Source of the DNA: Sinomonas cyclohexanicum
Lineage (GTDB): Bacteria; Actinomycetota; Actinomycetes; Actinomycetales; Micrococcaceae
DNA length: 64,000 nucleotides
Reading direction: 5' to 3'
Assembly (NCBI RefSeq): GCF_020886775.1
Contig: NZ_AP024525.1
Location: forward strand, 3,968,001-4,032,000
Positions 15,106 through 23,234 of this stretch are shown here, piece after piece. A program made the translations under genes and the position numbers. Position 1 is the first letter of the stretch. Each line of letters begins with the position of its first letter. Below the pieces are notes generated by a model. The model ran no database searches and was not told where the DNA came from. It was given only the letters and a program-made list of their open reading frames with translations.

Positions 15106-15137
15106 TCCGGGCCCGATCGCCGGCGGTAGGGTATGCC

Positions 15138-16191
15138 ATGACGACCATCCGGGTGCACGGACCGACGCTGAACCCCGCGCTCGGCGCGGCGGTCAGCGCG
15201 GCCGTCAGGAGGGGAGCCCTGGAGGCCGCGGGCGCCGGGGTGCGGGCCAGCATGCTGGTCACGCCCCGCCTCGCCGCGTTCCTCATCCGGGAGACGTTCC
15301 GCCGGTCCGGCGTGCAGATGGCCGCTTCCCTCATGCGCCACGCCCCCACGGGCGTCGAGGCCTACCGGGACCTCCGCTACGGCCCGGCGCCGGACATGCT
15401 GATCGATGTGTTCCACCCGGCCGACGGCGACGGCCCCCACCCGCTGCTGATGTGGGTGCACGGGGGCGGGTTCGTGGGCGGCTCGAAGGACGAGCTCGCC
15501 GGCTACCTCCAGATGATCGCGTCCAATGGCTACACCGTCGCGGCGCCCCGGTATTCGCTCGCGCCCCGGTACCACTACCCGTTGCCGGTCCGCCAGATGA
15601 TGCAGGCCCTCGAGTTCCTGCAGGCCGAGAGGACCCGGTTCCGCCTCGACCCCGACCGGATCGTCCTGGCGGGCAACTCCGCGGGAGCCCACATCGCGGC
15701 CCAGATCGGCGCGCTCGCCACGACCCCGGGCTACGCGGGCCTCGTGGGAATCCCGCCGACGGTGGCGGCAGAGCAGGTCCGTGGCCTCGTGCTCGCGTGC
15801 GGCGCCTTCGACCTCGCGCTGACCCACGGGGTGGGCGGCGTCGCCGAGGCCATCCTGGTCCGGGCTGCCGGCTGGTCCTACTCCGGGCGGCGCAACTTCA
15901 ACCGCGACGGCTCCTTCGCGGCGTGGTCGATCCCGGACTACCTCACCCCCGCGTTCCCGCCCACACTCCTCACGGCGGGAAACGCGGACCTTGCGGGCCC
16001 ACACCGAGCGGCTGTACGACGCGATGCTGGACGCTGGACTCGAACCGGAGACGGTGTTCTGGCCGCCGGACCACGAGCCGGCCCTCCTCCATGAGTACCA
16101 GTTCGACCTCGACACGGAGCCCGCCCAGGTCTTCCGCAGGCGCCTCCTCGAGTTCCTGGCGGCGAAGACGACGCAGGACGGCATGGGCTAG
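15138..16191 (+). pseudogene. HSL-type alpha/beta hydrolase, disrupted by a frameshift near 15990
   Basis: A hormone-sensitive-lipase-family esterase. The first frame gives HGGGFVGGSKDELAG (oxyanion hole), GNSAGAHIAA (nucleophile Ser) and ends its homology at LLTAGNAD (about 15989), after which the frame turns to low-complexity sequence. A second frame from 15991 continues correctly with LRAHTERLYDAMLDAG and supplies the catalytic His in PPDHEPALLHEY, ending at 16191. The total span is one base too long for a single frame, so there is either one extra base or two missing bases at GACCTTGCG. This is a recent pseudogene or a sequence error. It lies 32 bases after the RidA gene on the same strand. 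Confidence 0.75.
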
Positions 16192-16224
16192 CGGACGGCG
16201 CAGGGCCGCCCTGAGGGGCGTGCC

Positions 16225-16878
16225 CTAGGCGGCGACTCCCGCGCACGCGCGCTCGAGCGCCTCACCCAGCCGCGCGGCGTCGTGCGGCCCGGCGAAGATC
16301 TCGGTGCCCGGCTCGAGGGCGCGCCCGGCGGCGAGGGGGCCGGCGTCGACCGCGTCATAGCCGAGCGAGGCGATGAAGGCGAGCACGACGGCGCGCGCGG
16401 CCTCGTCGTCGCCAGCGGCGGCGAGGGCTCGGCGATCCGCCGCGCCGGCGAGCCGGCCGTCCGACTCGAGCTCGTGGTAGCCGATGTGGTTCAGCGTCTT
16501 GACCACGCGCGAGGCGGCGAGGAAGTCTTGGACCACCTCGGAGGTGCCGCGGCCCGTGTGCATCTCGGGCATGGCGCCGTCGGTGGGCTCCCAGTAGTTC
16601 ATCGCGTCGACCACCACGCGGCCGGCGAGCACGGTCGCGTCGAGCGTGCGGAACTTGTGCAGCGGGAGGGCGAGGACCACGATGTCCGACGCCGCGGCCT
16701 CGCCCGCCGTGACCGCGATGGCCCCGGGCGTGATGATCTCGACGATGAGCGCGATGTCCTCGACGGGCTTGGCGGTGGCAATGCGGACCTCGTATCCGGC
16801 CTTGAGCGCCTCGCGGGCCACGGCGGTCCCGACGCGCCCGGCCCCGAGGATCCCGATGGTCCTGATGCCCTGCTCCAT
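16225..16878 (-). CDS. NADPH-dependent F420 reductase-like NAD(P)-binding protein
   Basis: A 217-residue Rossmann protein: GILGAGRVGTAVAREALKAG at the N-terminus, then DIVVLALPLHKF and VVVDAMNYWEPTDG, the pattern of the F420:NADP oxidoreductase-like/6PGDH-like family. The actual cofactor partner is unknown. The ATG at 16878 is preferred over the TTG at 16914. A GAGGGAG lies about 11 bases upstream. A weak relative of the GntR dyad (CTCGTCAACTAT, 16907-16918) lies upstream, but I do not count it as a site. It converges on the broken hydrolase. Confidence 0.72.
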   Translation of the reverse strand: MEQGIRTIGILGAGRVGTAVAREALKAGYEVRIATAKPVEDIALIVEIITPGAIAVTAGEAAASDIVVLALPLHKFRTLDATVLAGRVVVDAMNYWEPTDGAMPEMHTGRGTSEVVQDFLAASRVVKTLNHIGYHELESDGRLAGAADRRALAAAGDDEAARAVVLAFIASLGYDAVDAGPLAAGRALEPGTEIFAGPHDAARLGEALERACAGVAA

Positions 16879-17077
16879 GCTGCCGCCCGCTCCCTCATGT
16901 TGTGGACTCGTCAACTATCTCGTCGAAGGCTTCAACGCGGGACGGCGGCGCGGCATTCCCCGCGATGGCCGGACATGGAATGCTGGCCCCATACCGCGCA
17001 CGAGGCGTCCCACCCCTGGACGGGACGCCCGCCGGCGCTCGCTGAATAGCCAGCCACCCCGAAGAGGAGGACCCAGC

Positions 17078-17848
17078 ATGTCCGATTGGCAGGAAGTCGT
17101 CACCCCCGGGCGGTTCGAGGGCCAGACCGTCATCGTCACCGGAGCGGGTTCGGGGATCGGGCGCGCGACGGCGCTGCGGGTCGCCAAGGAGGGCGGCCGG
17201 GTCATCGCGAGCGACGTCAGCCAGGAGCGCCTCGATGCACTCGTGGCGGAGAACCCCGGCCTCGCGATCGTGCCCGTCGTGGGAGACATCGGAGCCGAGG
17301 AGGCCGTCCAGCAGGTCGTGGCCGCCGCGGACGGCCGGGTCGACGCACTCGCCAACGTGGCCGGCATCATGGATCACTTCCACGGCGTGCACGAGCTCCC
17401 GGACGAGATCTGGGAACGGGTCATGCGGGTCAATGTCACCGGCGTCATGCGCCTCATGCGCGCCGTGCTCCCGCTCATGCTCGAGGCCGGCCGGGGCTCG
17501 ATCGTGAACGTCTCCTCGGAGGCGGGCCTGCGCGGCTCCGCGGCCGGCGCCGCCTACACGGCGTCCAAGCATGCGGTCAACGGCCTCACCAAGAGCGCGG
17601 CGGTGATGTACGGGCGCAAGGGCATCCGCGTCAACGCAGTGGCACCGGGCGGAACCATCACGAACATCGAGGCGCCCATGGACTCGGACCTCGCGAAGGA
17701 GACCATCGCACCGCTCTTCGGCGTGGTCCTGCCGCCAGCAGCCCAGGCCGACGAGCTCGCGGCGGGCATCACGTTCCTGCTCAGCCACGACGGCACGAAC
17801 ATCAACGGCGTGGTCCTCGCCTCGGACAACGGCTGGAACGCGGTCTAG
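17078..17848 (+). CDS. SDR family NAD(P)-dependent oxidoreductase
   Basis: A classical short-chain dehydrogenase of 256 residues. TGAGSGIGRATALRV binds the nucleotide, NVAGIMD is the structural motif, and the catalytic Ser is in IVNVSSEAG with YTASK giving Tyr and Lys. ATG 17078 has AAGAGGAGG upstream. The substrate is unknown. A 197-base gap separates it from the divergent gene at 16225-16878. Confidence 0.88.
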   Translation: MSDWQEVVTPGRFEGQTVIVTGAGSGIGRATALRVAKEGGRVIASDVSQERLDALVAENPGLAIVPVVGDIGAEEAVQQVVAAADGRVDALANVAGIMDHFHGVHELPDEIWERVMRVNVTGVMRLMRAVLPLMLEAGRGSIVNVSSEAGLRGSAAGAAYTASKHAVNGLTKSAAVMYGRKGIRVNAVAPGGTITNIEAPMDSDLAKETIAPLFGVVLPPAAQADELAAGITFLLSHDGTNINGVVLASDNGWNAV

Positions 17849-17933
17849 GAGATCGGCAGGGCCGCGATTGAGCCCAGAGCGTGCGGGTAGTGATGTACGT
17901 ATCGAACCGCAGTCCAGCGGAAGGGATGAGACA

Positions 17934-18071
17934 GTGAAGCGGCGAACCGTCGTGCACGAGCACCGGCTGGAATGGATCCGCCGGCAGGAGGACGAGCAGT
18001 CCCCCGAGCAGGACGACGAGGCACCCGAGGATGGAGGCGGGAGCCAGGAGACGGGGCAGAAGGCGGCATGA
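17934..18071 (+). CDS. Possible small charged protein (45 residues)
   Basis: A GTG start with GGAAGG 9 bases upstream opens a 45-codon frame. The product is basic at the start (KRRTVVHEHRLEWIRRQ) and very acidic afterwards (EDEQSPEQDDEAPEDGGG). No family recognised. It lies between the SDR and YciI genes. The ribosome site and strand agreement support it, but the short length leaves it uncertain. Confidence 0.35.
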   Translation: MKRRTVVHEHRLEWIRRQEDEQSPEQDDEAPEDGGGSQETGQKAA

Positions 18072-18091
18072 GCCGGGCCTGAGTCCACCAT

Positions 18092-18130
18092 CGGACTCCG
18101 TGCCGGGATACGATCCCGGCATGGAGTCCG
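18092..18130 (+). promoter_or_regulatory. 18-bp inverted repeat enclosing the yciI-like start codon
   Basis: Bases 18092-18109 and 18113-18130 pair at every position (one G-T) around ACG. The ATG at 18121 lies in the right arm, so the start codon would be buried in the mRNA hairpin. No Shine-Dalgarno sequence is visible upstream. It could be a translational switch or a DNA operator. Confidence 0.55.
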
Positions 18131-18396
18131 TTGTTCTGTACCGCATGCGCGACGGCGTGGACCGCACCCGCGTCATGGAGGTCTACCCGCGCCACAAGGC
18201 GTACTACGAGAAGTTCAGGGCCGACGGCGGCGGCCTCCTCGCGCTCGGACCGTTCCCGCCCAACCCGGTCGCCGGGTCGATGGGCCTGTTCGCGAGCCGC
18301 GCGGACGCCGAGCGCTTCGTGGCGTCCGACCCGTTCGTGACAGAGGGCCTCGCCGAGCCGCACGTGTTGGACTGGGACCCGGTGCGGTTCGGGTAG
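18121..18396 (+). CDS. YciI-like family protein
   Basis: A 91-residue protein of the YciI/ferredoxin-like alpha-beta fold: VVLYRMRDGVDRTRVMEVYP, then HKAYYEKFRADGGGLLALGPF and an end DPFVTEGLAEPHVLDWDPV, typical of this family. Roles are mostly unknown. YciI-like proteins are often dehydrochlorinase-like or regulator-linked. The start at ATG 18121 fits the family N-terminus but has no ribosome site and sits in a long hairpin. The stop lies only 18 bases from the convergent VOC gene. Confidence 0.78.
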   Translation: MESVVLYRMRDGVDRTRVMEVYPRHKAYYEKFRADGGGLLALGPFPPNPVAGSMGLFASRADAERFVASDPFVTEGLAEPHVLDWDPVRFG

Positions 18397-18414
18397 CCGA
18401 GGCGTCGGGCGGGC

Positions 18415-18978
18415 TCAGCCGCCGTTCTGCATGGACGCGGCCCACGCGTCGATGCGTGCCTTGACCTCCTCGTCGGAGAGGTCCTCGACACGGGTCATGA
18501 CGGACCAGCGGATCCCGAACGGGTCGCGGATGCTCGCGAAGCGGTCGCCCGAGACGAAGTGGGCGGCGGGCTCGCGGACGGTGGCACCGCGCTCGACGGC
18601 GCGCCGCACGGCGGCGTCGACGTCCGGCAGGTATACGGCCAGGGAGAGGCAATCGTCCTCGCCGGCGGGTGGCAGGACGAGGTGGTATGCGGGGTTCGCG
18701 TCGCCGAGCTCGAGGCGGCCGTTGCCGAAGTCGAGGACCGCGTGCGCCACGACCGGCGCACCGTCCGGCCCCGGGAAGTCGGTGCGGGACAGGAGCGTCG
18801 CGCCGAACACCTCCTGGTAGAAGCCGATCGCGTCCGCCGCACGGGCCACGACGATGAACGGGGTCAGCGACGTCGAGCCGCGAGGGGTGCCGTTCACGGT
18901 GTGCTCGCCGTGGGCGGGCTCAGTGAGGTCCTCTGCCGTCTGGTTCTCTGCCGTCTGGTTCTGGGTCTCTTCGCTCAT
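18415..18978 (-). CDS. VOC superfamily protein (glyoxalase/bleomycin-resistance/PhnB-like)
   Basis: A 187-residue vicinal-oxygen-chelate protein: SLTPFIVVARAADAIGFYQE, VFGATLLSRTDFPG and a C-terminal FASIRDPFGIRWSVMTRV are PhnB/glyoxalase-like. The first 40 residues are a Glu/Thr-rich tail with a direct repeat NQTAE-NQTAE. ATG 18978. It diverges from an AraC-type regulator 75 bases away, a common pairing in actinobacteria that suggests control by it. Confidence 0.8.
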   Translation of the reverse strand: MSEETQNQTAENQTAEDLTEPAHGEHTVNGTPRGSTSLTPFIVVARAADAIGFYQEVFGATLLSRTDFPGPDGAPVVAHAVLDFGNGRLELGDANPAYHLVLPPAGEDDCLSLAVYLPDVDAAVRRAVERGATVREPAAHFVSGDRFASIRDPFGIRWSVMTRVEDLSDEEVKARIDAWAASMQNGG

Positions 18979-19053
18979 GCACCCCACGCTACGCAGCCGG
19001 CGCGGGGCGCTCTTGAACATTCGCGCCAGTGTTCCGGGCCTACGCTGTCCAGT

Positions 19054-19863
19054 GTGAAGCCCACCTCGCGCGGCGAGCTGACCCCGGACCGGCGCGTCCC
19101 GATCACGCGCATCGCCCCGCCCGCCCGGGCCGCGCACGCTGTTCGGCACATCTGGATCGTCGAATGGGACCTCCCGCCCGGCGAGGTGCTGCATCAGGCT
19201 GCGCTGAGCTACCCCGCGCTCAACATCGTCGCGGAGCCGGATCGGCTCGCCGTCTACGGACCCACGACGGCGGCGTCCACCCGCACGCTCGAAGGCCGTG
19301 GATGGGCGGTGGGCGTGCTGCTCAGGCCCGCGGCCACTCCCCTGTTCACCGACCGGCCCGCGACCTTCGCCAACGGCGAGCGCGATCTCGACGAGCCGGC
19401 CCTGCACGCGGCCGTCCGCGCGGCCATGGGCCGGCCGCATGCCGCAGGAGCCCGGCCCGCAGCAGCCCGGCCCGCGGCGACCCGGCACGCGGAGGCGAGC
19501 GGCGCCGTCGTGCGCTGGGTCGTCGAGCGGATGCCGGCCGCGGACGCCCGCGGGCTCGAGGCGAACCGGATGGCCGAGATCGCGGACTCCGAGCCCGGCC
19601 TGCTGCGCGTGCCGGACCTGGCGGCGGCGATGGGCGCGTCCGTGCGCACGCTCGAGCGGCTCGCGGCGGACTACTTCGGGCCCACGCCGGCGGCGATCAT
19701 GCGGCGTCGGCGCATCCAAGTGGCGGCCGAGCGGCTCCGTATCGAGCCGGACGCCGCTCTCGCGGACCTGGCGCAGGAGCTCGGCTACGCCGACCAGCCC
19801 CACCTCACCCGCGACTTCCGTGCGGTGCTCGGCATGACCCCGCGCGAGTACACGGCACGCTGA
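19054..19863 (+). CDS. AraC family transcriptional regulator
   Basis: A 269-residue regulator. The N-terminal half (HIWIVEWDLPPGE ... LSYPALNIV) resembles the DUF6597-type sensor domain found before AraC HTHs. The C-terminal helix-turn-helix pair (VPDLAAAMGASVRTLERL and LADLAQELGYADQPHLTRDF ... MTPREY) spans about residues 185-268. The start is GTG 19054, set by the length of the conserved N-terminus. No ribosome site is visible. An Ala/Arg/Pro linker at about 130-150 is a GC-rich spacer. Likely target: the divergent VOC gene. Confidence 0.82.
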   Translation: MKPTSRGELTPDRRVPITRIAPPARAAHAVRHIWIVEWDLPPGEVLHQAALSYPALNIVAEPDRLAVYGPTTAASTRTLEGRGWAVGVLLRPAATPLFTDRPATFANGERDLDEPALHAAVRAAMGRPHAAGARPAAARPAATRHAEASGAVVRWVVERMPAADARGLEANRMAEIADSEPGLLRVPDLAAAMGASVRTLERLAADYFGPTPAAIMRRRRIQVAAERLRIEPDAALADLAQELGYADQPHLTRDFRAVLGMTPREYTAR

Positions 19864-19871
19864 GTCACGAG

Positions 19872-19902
19872 GGCGCGCCGCACAGCAACAGTGCGGCGCG
19901 CC
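19872..19902. terminator. 12-bp hairpin between araC-type gene and ADH
   Basis: GGCGCGCCGCAC (19872-19883) pairs perfectly with GTGCGGCGCGCC (19891-19902), loop AGCAACA. It starts 8 bases after the regulator stop and serves both convergent genes. Confidence 0.7.
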
Positions 19903-19939
19903 GTCGTGCGCGGGAGCGCGGGTGCGCTCAGGCTGGGTG

Positions 19940-20980
19940 TCAGAACGTCGCGGCGTCGATCACGAAGCGGTACCGCACGTCCGAGGCGAGGACACGCTCG
20001 TAGGCCTCGTTGATCTTCTCCGCGGGGATGAGCTCGATGTCGGCGCCGAAGCCGTGCTCGGCGCAGAAGTCGAGCATCTCCTGGGTCTCGCGGATGCCGC
20101 CGATCGCCGAGCCGGCGAGGGTCTTGCTGCCGCCGATGAGGCTGAACGCGTTGATCGCGAGCGCCTCCGCAGGGGCGCCGACGCAGACCATGGCCCCCTC
20201 CGCCGCGAGCAGCCCGAGGAACGCGTTGAGGTCGATCGGCGCGCTCACGGTGTTGAGGATGACGTCGAACGTGCCCTTGAGCCGTGTGAACGTCTCGGGG
20301 TCCGCGGTCGCGTAGTAGTGGTCGGCGCCGAGCCGTAGGCCGTCGTCCTTCTTCCGCAGCGACTGCGAGAGCACCGTGACCTCGGCACCCATGGCGTGGG
20401 CGATCTTCACTGCCATGTGGCCGAGCCCGCCCAGGCCCACCACGGCGACCCTCTTGCCGGGTCCTGCGCCCCAGCGGCTGAGCGGGGAGTAGGTGGTGAT
20501 GCCCGCGCACAGCAGCGGGGTGGCGACGTCGAGCTCGAGCGCGTCCGGGATCCGCAGGACGAAGTCCTCGGTGACCACCACGTGGGTCGAGTAGCCGCCC
20601 TGGGTGATGGTCCCGTCCCGGTCCACGGCGCCGTAGGTGCCGACGCTGCCCTCGAGGCAGTGCTGCTCGTTGCCCTTGGCGCAGTTCGCGCAGTGTCCGC
20701 ACGAGTTGACCATGCAGCCGACGCCCACCCGGTCGCCGACGGCGTGCCGGCTCACCGCGTCGCCCACGGCCGCGACGACGCCCGCGATCTCGTGCCCGGG
20801 GACGAGGGGGTAGCGCTGCGGGCCCCACTCGCCGCGGACCGTGTGGATGTCGGAATGGCAGATGCCGGCGTACTTGACCTCGATGAGCACATCGTGGGGG
20901 CCGAGGTCGCGGCGTTCGATCGTGGTCTTCGCGAGGGGCTCGGTGGAGCTCGGCGCGGCGTAGGCGTTGACGGTGAGCAT
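19940..20980 (-). CDS. Zinc-dependent NAD(P) alcohol dehydrogenase (YahK/cinnamyl-alcohol dehydrogenase type)
   Basis: A 346-residue medium-chain dehydrogenase that reduces aldehydes or oxidises alcohols. Catalytic zinc ligands: C41 (GICHSDIHT) and H63-E64 (PGHEIAG). Structural zinc: C94, C97, C100 and C108 in NSCGHCANC and QHC. The nucleotide motif is [13 protein letters not shown]. The family is usually NADPH-dependent with a broad aldehyde range. GGAGTC lies before the ATG at 20980. Confidence 0.9.
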   Translation of the reverse strand: MLTVNAYAAPSSTEPLAKTTIERRDLGPHDVLIEVKYAGICHSDIHTVRGEWGPQRYPLVPGHEIAGVVAAVGDAVSRHAVGDRVGVGCMVNSCGHCANCAKGNEQHCLEGSVGTYGAVDRDGTITQGGYSTHVVVTEDFVLRIPDALELDVATPLLCAGITTYSPLSRWGAGPGKRVAVVGLGGLGHMAVKIAHAMGAEVTVLSQSLRKKDDGLRLGADHYYATADPETFTRLKGTFDVILNTVSAPIDLNAFLGLLAAEGAMVCVGAPAEALAINAFSLIGGSKTLAGSAIGGIRETQEMLDFCAEHGFGADIELIPAEKINEAYERVLASDVRYRFVIDAATF

Positions 20981-21121
20981 GGTGACTCCGATCCGTAGGT
21001 GTGGGTGTGCCAGATGCGGCGGGTCGCGCAGCATCGTAGTACCCCGTCCTGTGCACCATTCACAGCTTCGGGAGTACAGTCGGCTCAGTCTGCGTCCGGA
21101 ACTCTCCTGGAGGAGGCGGGG

Positions 21122-21928
21122 ATGGCCGTATCCGTGCCTGAGAACCCGCTTTCCGGTGGGCCGCTGCTGCTGACCACGGAGGAGGTCCGCCTCCTGTGGT
21201 CGTTCGTGCACGGGGACATCATGAGCGCCCCGATGCGGGCGTGGCTGCGTGCGTCCCTCGGCTTCTGTCCGCGGCACACGTGGGCGTACGCGGTCGTGGA
21301 GATCGAACTGTGGGAATCCGGCGTCGGTGAGCGAGGCGGCCACCAGCCCTTCGACGTGAGCGTGCTCTACGAGGACCTCTGCCGCACGCTCTCGGAGCGG
21401 TTGGACCGGCCCCGAAGCTGGGGGCGCCGCGTCGAGGCCGCCCTCGTCCCGTCGCGCCGCTGCTACCTGTGCACCCAGCTCGAGGGGGCCCCGCGCGAGG
21501 GGTTCGCCCTCGGGTACGCGAATTCGAACAGCGCCGCGCTCGCGGCCGAGGCGAACCTCCTGCGCCACACCCGCCGCTGGTGCGCGGCGACCGTGGAGGA
21601 GTGGCTCCCCTCCGCGTGCCAGGCCTGCCTCGGCGCCGCAGCCCCCGAAACGGACGACGGCGGCACGCGCCTGTGCCGCCTCCACCTCGCCGAGGCGGTC
21701 CGGACCGGGGCGGCGGACGAGGGCCACATCGCCACACTGCTGGCCGGGGCCGCAGACCGGCTTGCGTCGATCGCGCAGCGCCTCGCCGCCCTCGCGGGCT
21801 CGATGACCGCCGAGGGAGCGCCCGCCGATGCCCGGACGGAGGCGAGCTGGATCGAGGCGCTGGGCTTCTTCGGAGGCTGGCAGTTCCCGGCGTACCTTGC
21901 CGGGATCCGAGCCGATCGTGAGCCCTGA
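21122..21928 (+). CDS. Hypothetical protein with paired CxxC / CxxH motifs
   Basis: A 268-residue protein I cannot assign with certainty. Eight cysteines, mostly in two look-alike groups: FCPRHTW (C49) with CYLC (C114, C117), and CQAC (C166, C169) with LCRLH (C185). This suggests two small zinc-binding units built from a CxxC and a CxxH. There is no signal peptide or membrane span. ATG 21122 follows GGAGGAGGCGGGG. It stands alone, divergent from the alcohol dehydrogenase and convergent with the flavoprotein at 22021. Confidence 0.75.
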   Translation: MAVSVPENPLSGGPLLLTTEEVRLLWSFVHGDIMSAPMRAWLRASLGFCPRHTWAYAVVEIELWESGVGERGGHQPFDVSVLYEDLCRTLSERLDRPRSWGRRVEAALVPSRRCYLCTQLEGAPREGFALGYANSNSAALAAEANLLRHTRRWCAATVEEWLPSACQACLGAAAPETDDGGTRLCRLHLAEAVRTGAADEGHIATLLAGAADRLASIAQRLAALAGSMTAEGAPADARTEASWIEALGFFGGWQFPAYLAGIRADREP

Positions 21929-22020
21929 GGTCGGATCTCAGATGGGGTTGCCCATGGTGGCGGACCTCGCGTTCTCGGCATGACGCCGCAGGAGTGCGCG
22001 GGCCCGCTGCGGGCGGCTGC

Positions 22021-23151
22021 TCACCGGGCGACGCGGAACTGCGCCGGAACTCCCCCGGCGCCCGAGGCCAGGTCCGCGGCGAGTTCGCCGATCACGGGCG
22101 CGAACTTCGCGCCGTGCCCGGAGCAGGGGGACACGACCGTGATGCCCTCGGCGGAGTCGATGATGAAGTCCTCGGTCGGGGTGTTCGTGAACAGGCACGT
22201 GGTTTCCGCGTAGGGCTCGGGGACCAGTCCTGGGAGGCACTCGCGCACGTACTCGACGACGCGCCGCCGGTTCTCGGGGTCGATCAGGCCGTCCTGGTCG
22301 GCGGCCGAGGGGAGGACCTTGCCGCCGTTGAACTCGGCGATCTTCTGCCCGCGGAATCCCGCGTCTCGCCCGCCGGGGAGCCCGTACGCCGTCCAGCGCC
22401 CGCGCATGTGGATGAACGTGGGCCACGCCGAGGCCACCTCGGCCGGTGCGTCGGCGTACGGGAAGTGGTAGGCCTGCTCCTGCCGGACTTCGAGACGTGG
22501 CATAGAAGCGAGGAACGCCTGGGGCAGAGGGAGCGCCCCGAGCAGCCGCGGCAGCCAGGCTCCCGCGGCGACGACGACCCGGCTGGCCCGCAGCGTCCGC
22601 CCGTCCTCCGCGGCGATGACGAACGCGGACCCGTCCCGGGCCACGGATCCGGCCGCCCAGCCGGTCTCGAGCCGGGCACCGTGGTCCGCGGCGGCGCGGA
22701 CCATGGCCATCACCGTCTCTTGGGCGTCGATCACCCCGGCGCCGGGGTGCCAAAGCACGTCGGTGTCGAAGGCGACCTGAGGCCATCTGCTCCGGGCCTC
22801 GTCGGCGCCGATCAGCTCGTGCTCGACCCCGCACGCCTCGAGGACCGCAGCGAGTGCCGCCGGCTGGCGCTCGGCACCGTAGTCGACGGACCCGGTGGTG
22901 GTGATGAGCTGGCGGCCACCGAGCCTGGCCAGCTCCGCCCAGCCGTCCTCGGAACGCTGGACGAGTCGCGTGTAGAACTGGTCAGGATACGCGTAGCGGA
23001 AGATGCGCGCGGAGCCGTGGGAGCTCCCGGCGTCGTTCGCGGGAGTCGAGCGCTCGAGGACCGCCACCTCATGGCCGCGTGCCGCAAGATGCCACGCTGT
23101 CGACGCGCCGGCCAGCCCGGCCCCGATGACGGCGTACTCGGTCGATTCCAT
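22021..23151 (-). CDS. FAD-dependent oxidoreductase, monomeric sarcosine oxidase / SolA type
   Basis: A 376-residue DAO-fold amine oxidase. The FAD-binding VIGAGLAGASTAWHLAARG is at residues 8-26. The C-terminal SPCSGHGAKFAP carries the cysteine that covalently holds FAD in monomeric sarcosine oxidases and N-methyltryptophan oxidase. Expected reaction: oxidation of an N-methyl amino acid with release of formaldehyde and peroxide. The substrate is undefined. It lies downstream of the CoA ligase on the same strand (83-base gap) and may share its message. Confidence 0.85.
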   Translation of the reverse strand: MESTEYAVIGAGLAGASTAWHLAARGHEVAVLERSTPANDAGSSHGSARIFRYAYPDQFYTRLVQRSEDGWAELARLGGRQLITTTGSVDYGAERQPAALAAVLEACGVEHELIGADEARSRWPQVAFDTDVLWHPGAGVIDAQETVMAMVRAAADHGARLETGWAAGSVARDGSAFVIAAEDGRTLRASRVVVAAGAWLPRLLGALPLPQAFLASMPRLEVRQEQAYHFPYADAPAEVASAWPTFIHMRGRWTAYGLPGGRDAGFRGQKIAEFNGGKVLPSAADQDGLIDPENRRRVVEYVRECLPGLVPEPYAETTCLFTNTPTEDFIIDSAEGITVVSPCSGHGAKFAPVIGELAADLASGAGGVPAQFRVAR

Positions 23152-23234
23152 AGCCCTGCTCCTGGGTCTTCTCGGCTCCGCTGTGCTTCCAGTTATCCAT
23201 CAGGGGCGTGGTCTTGGCCAACCGGGGCCGGCCG

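Noticed and set aside
16907-16918. Sixth GntR operator before the F420-reductase-like gene
   Set aside because: CTCGTCAACTAT matches only 9 of 12 core positions, lacks the dyad arms, and its gene is not functionally linked.
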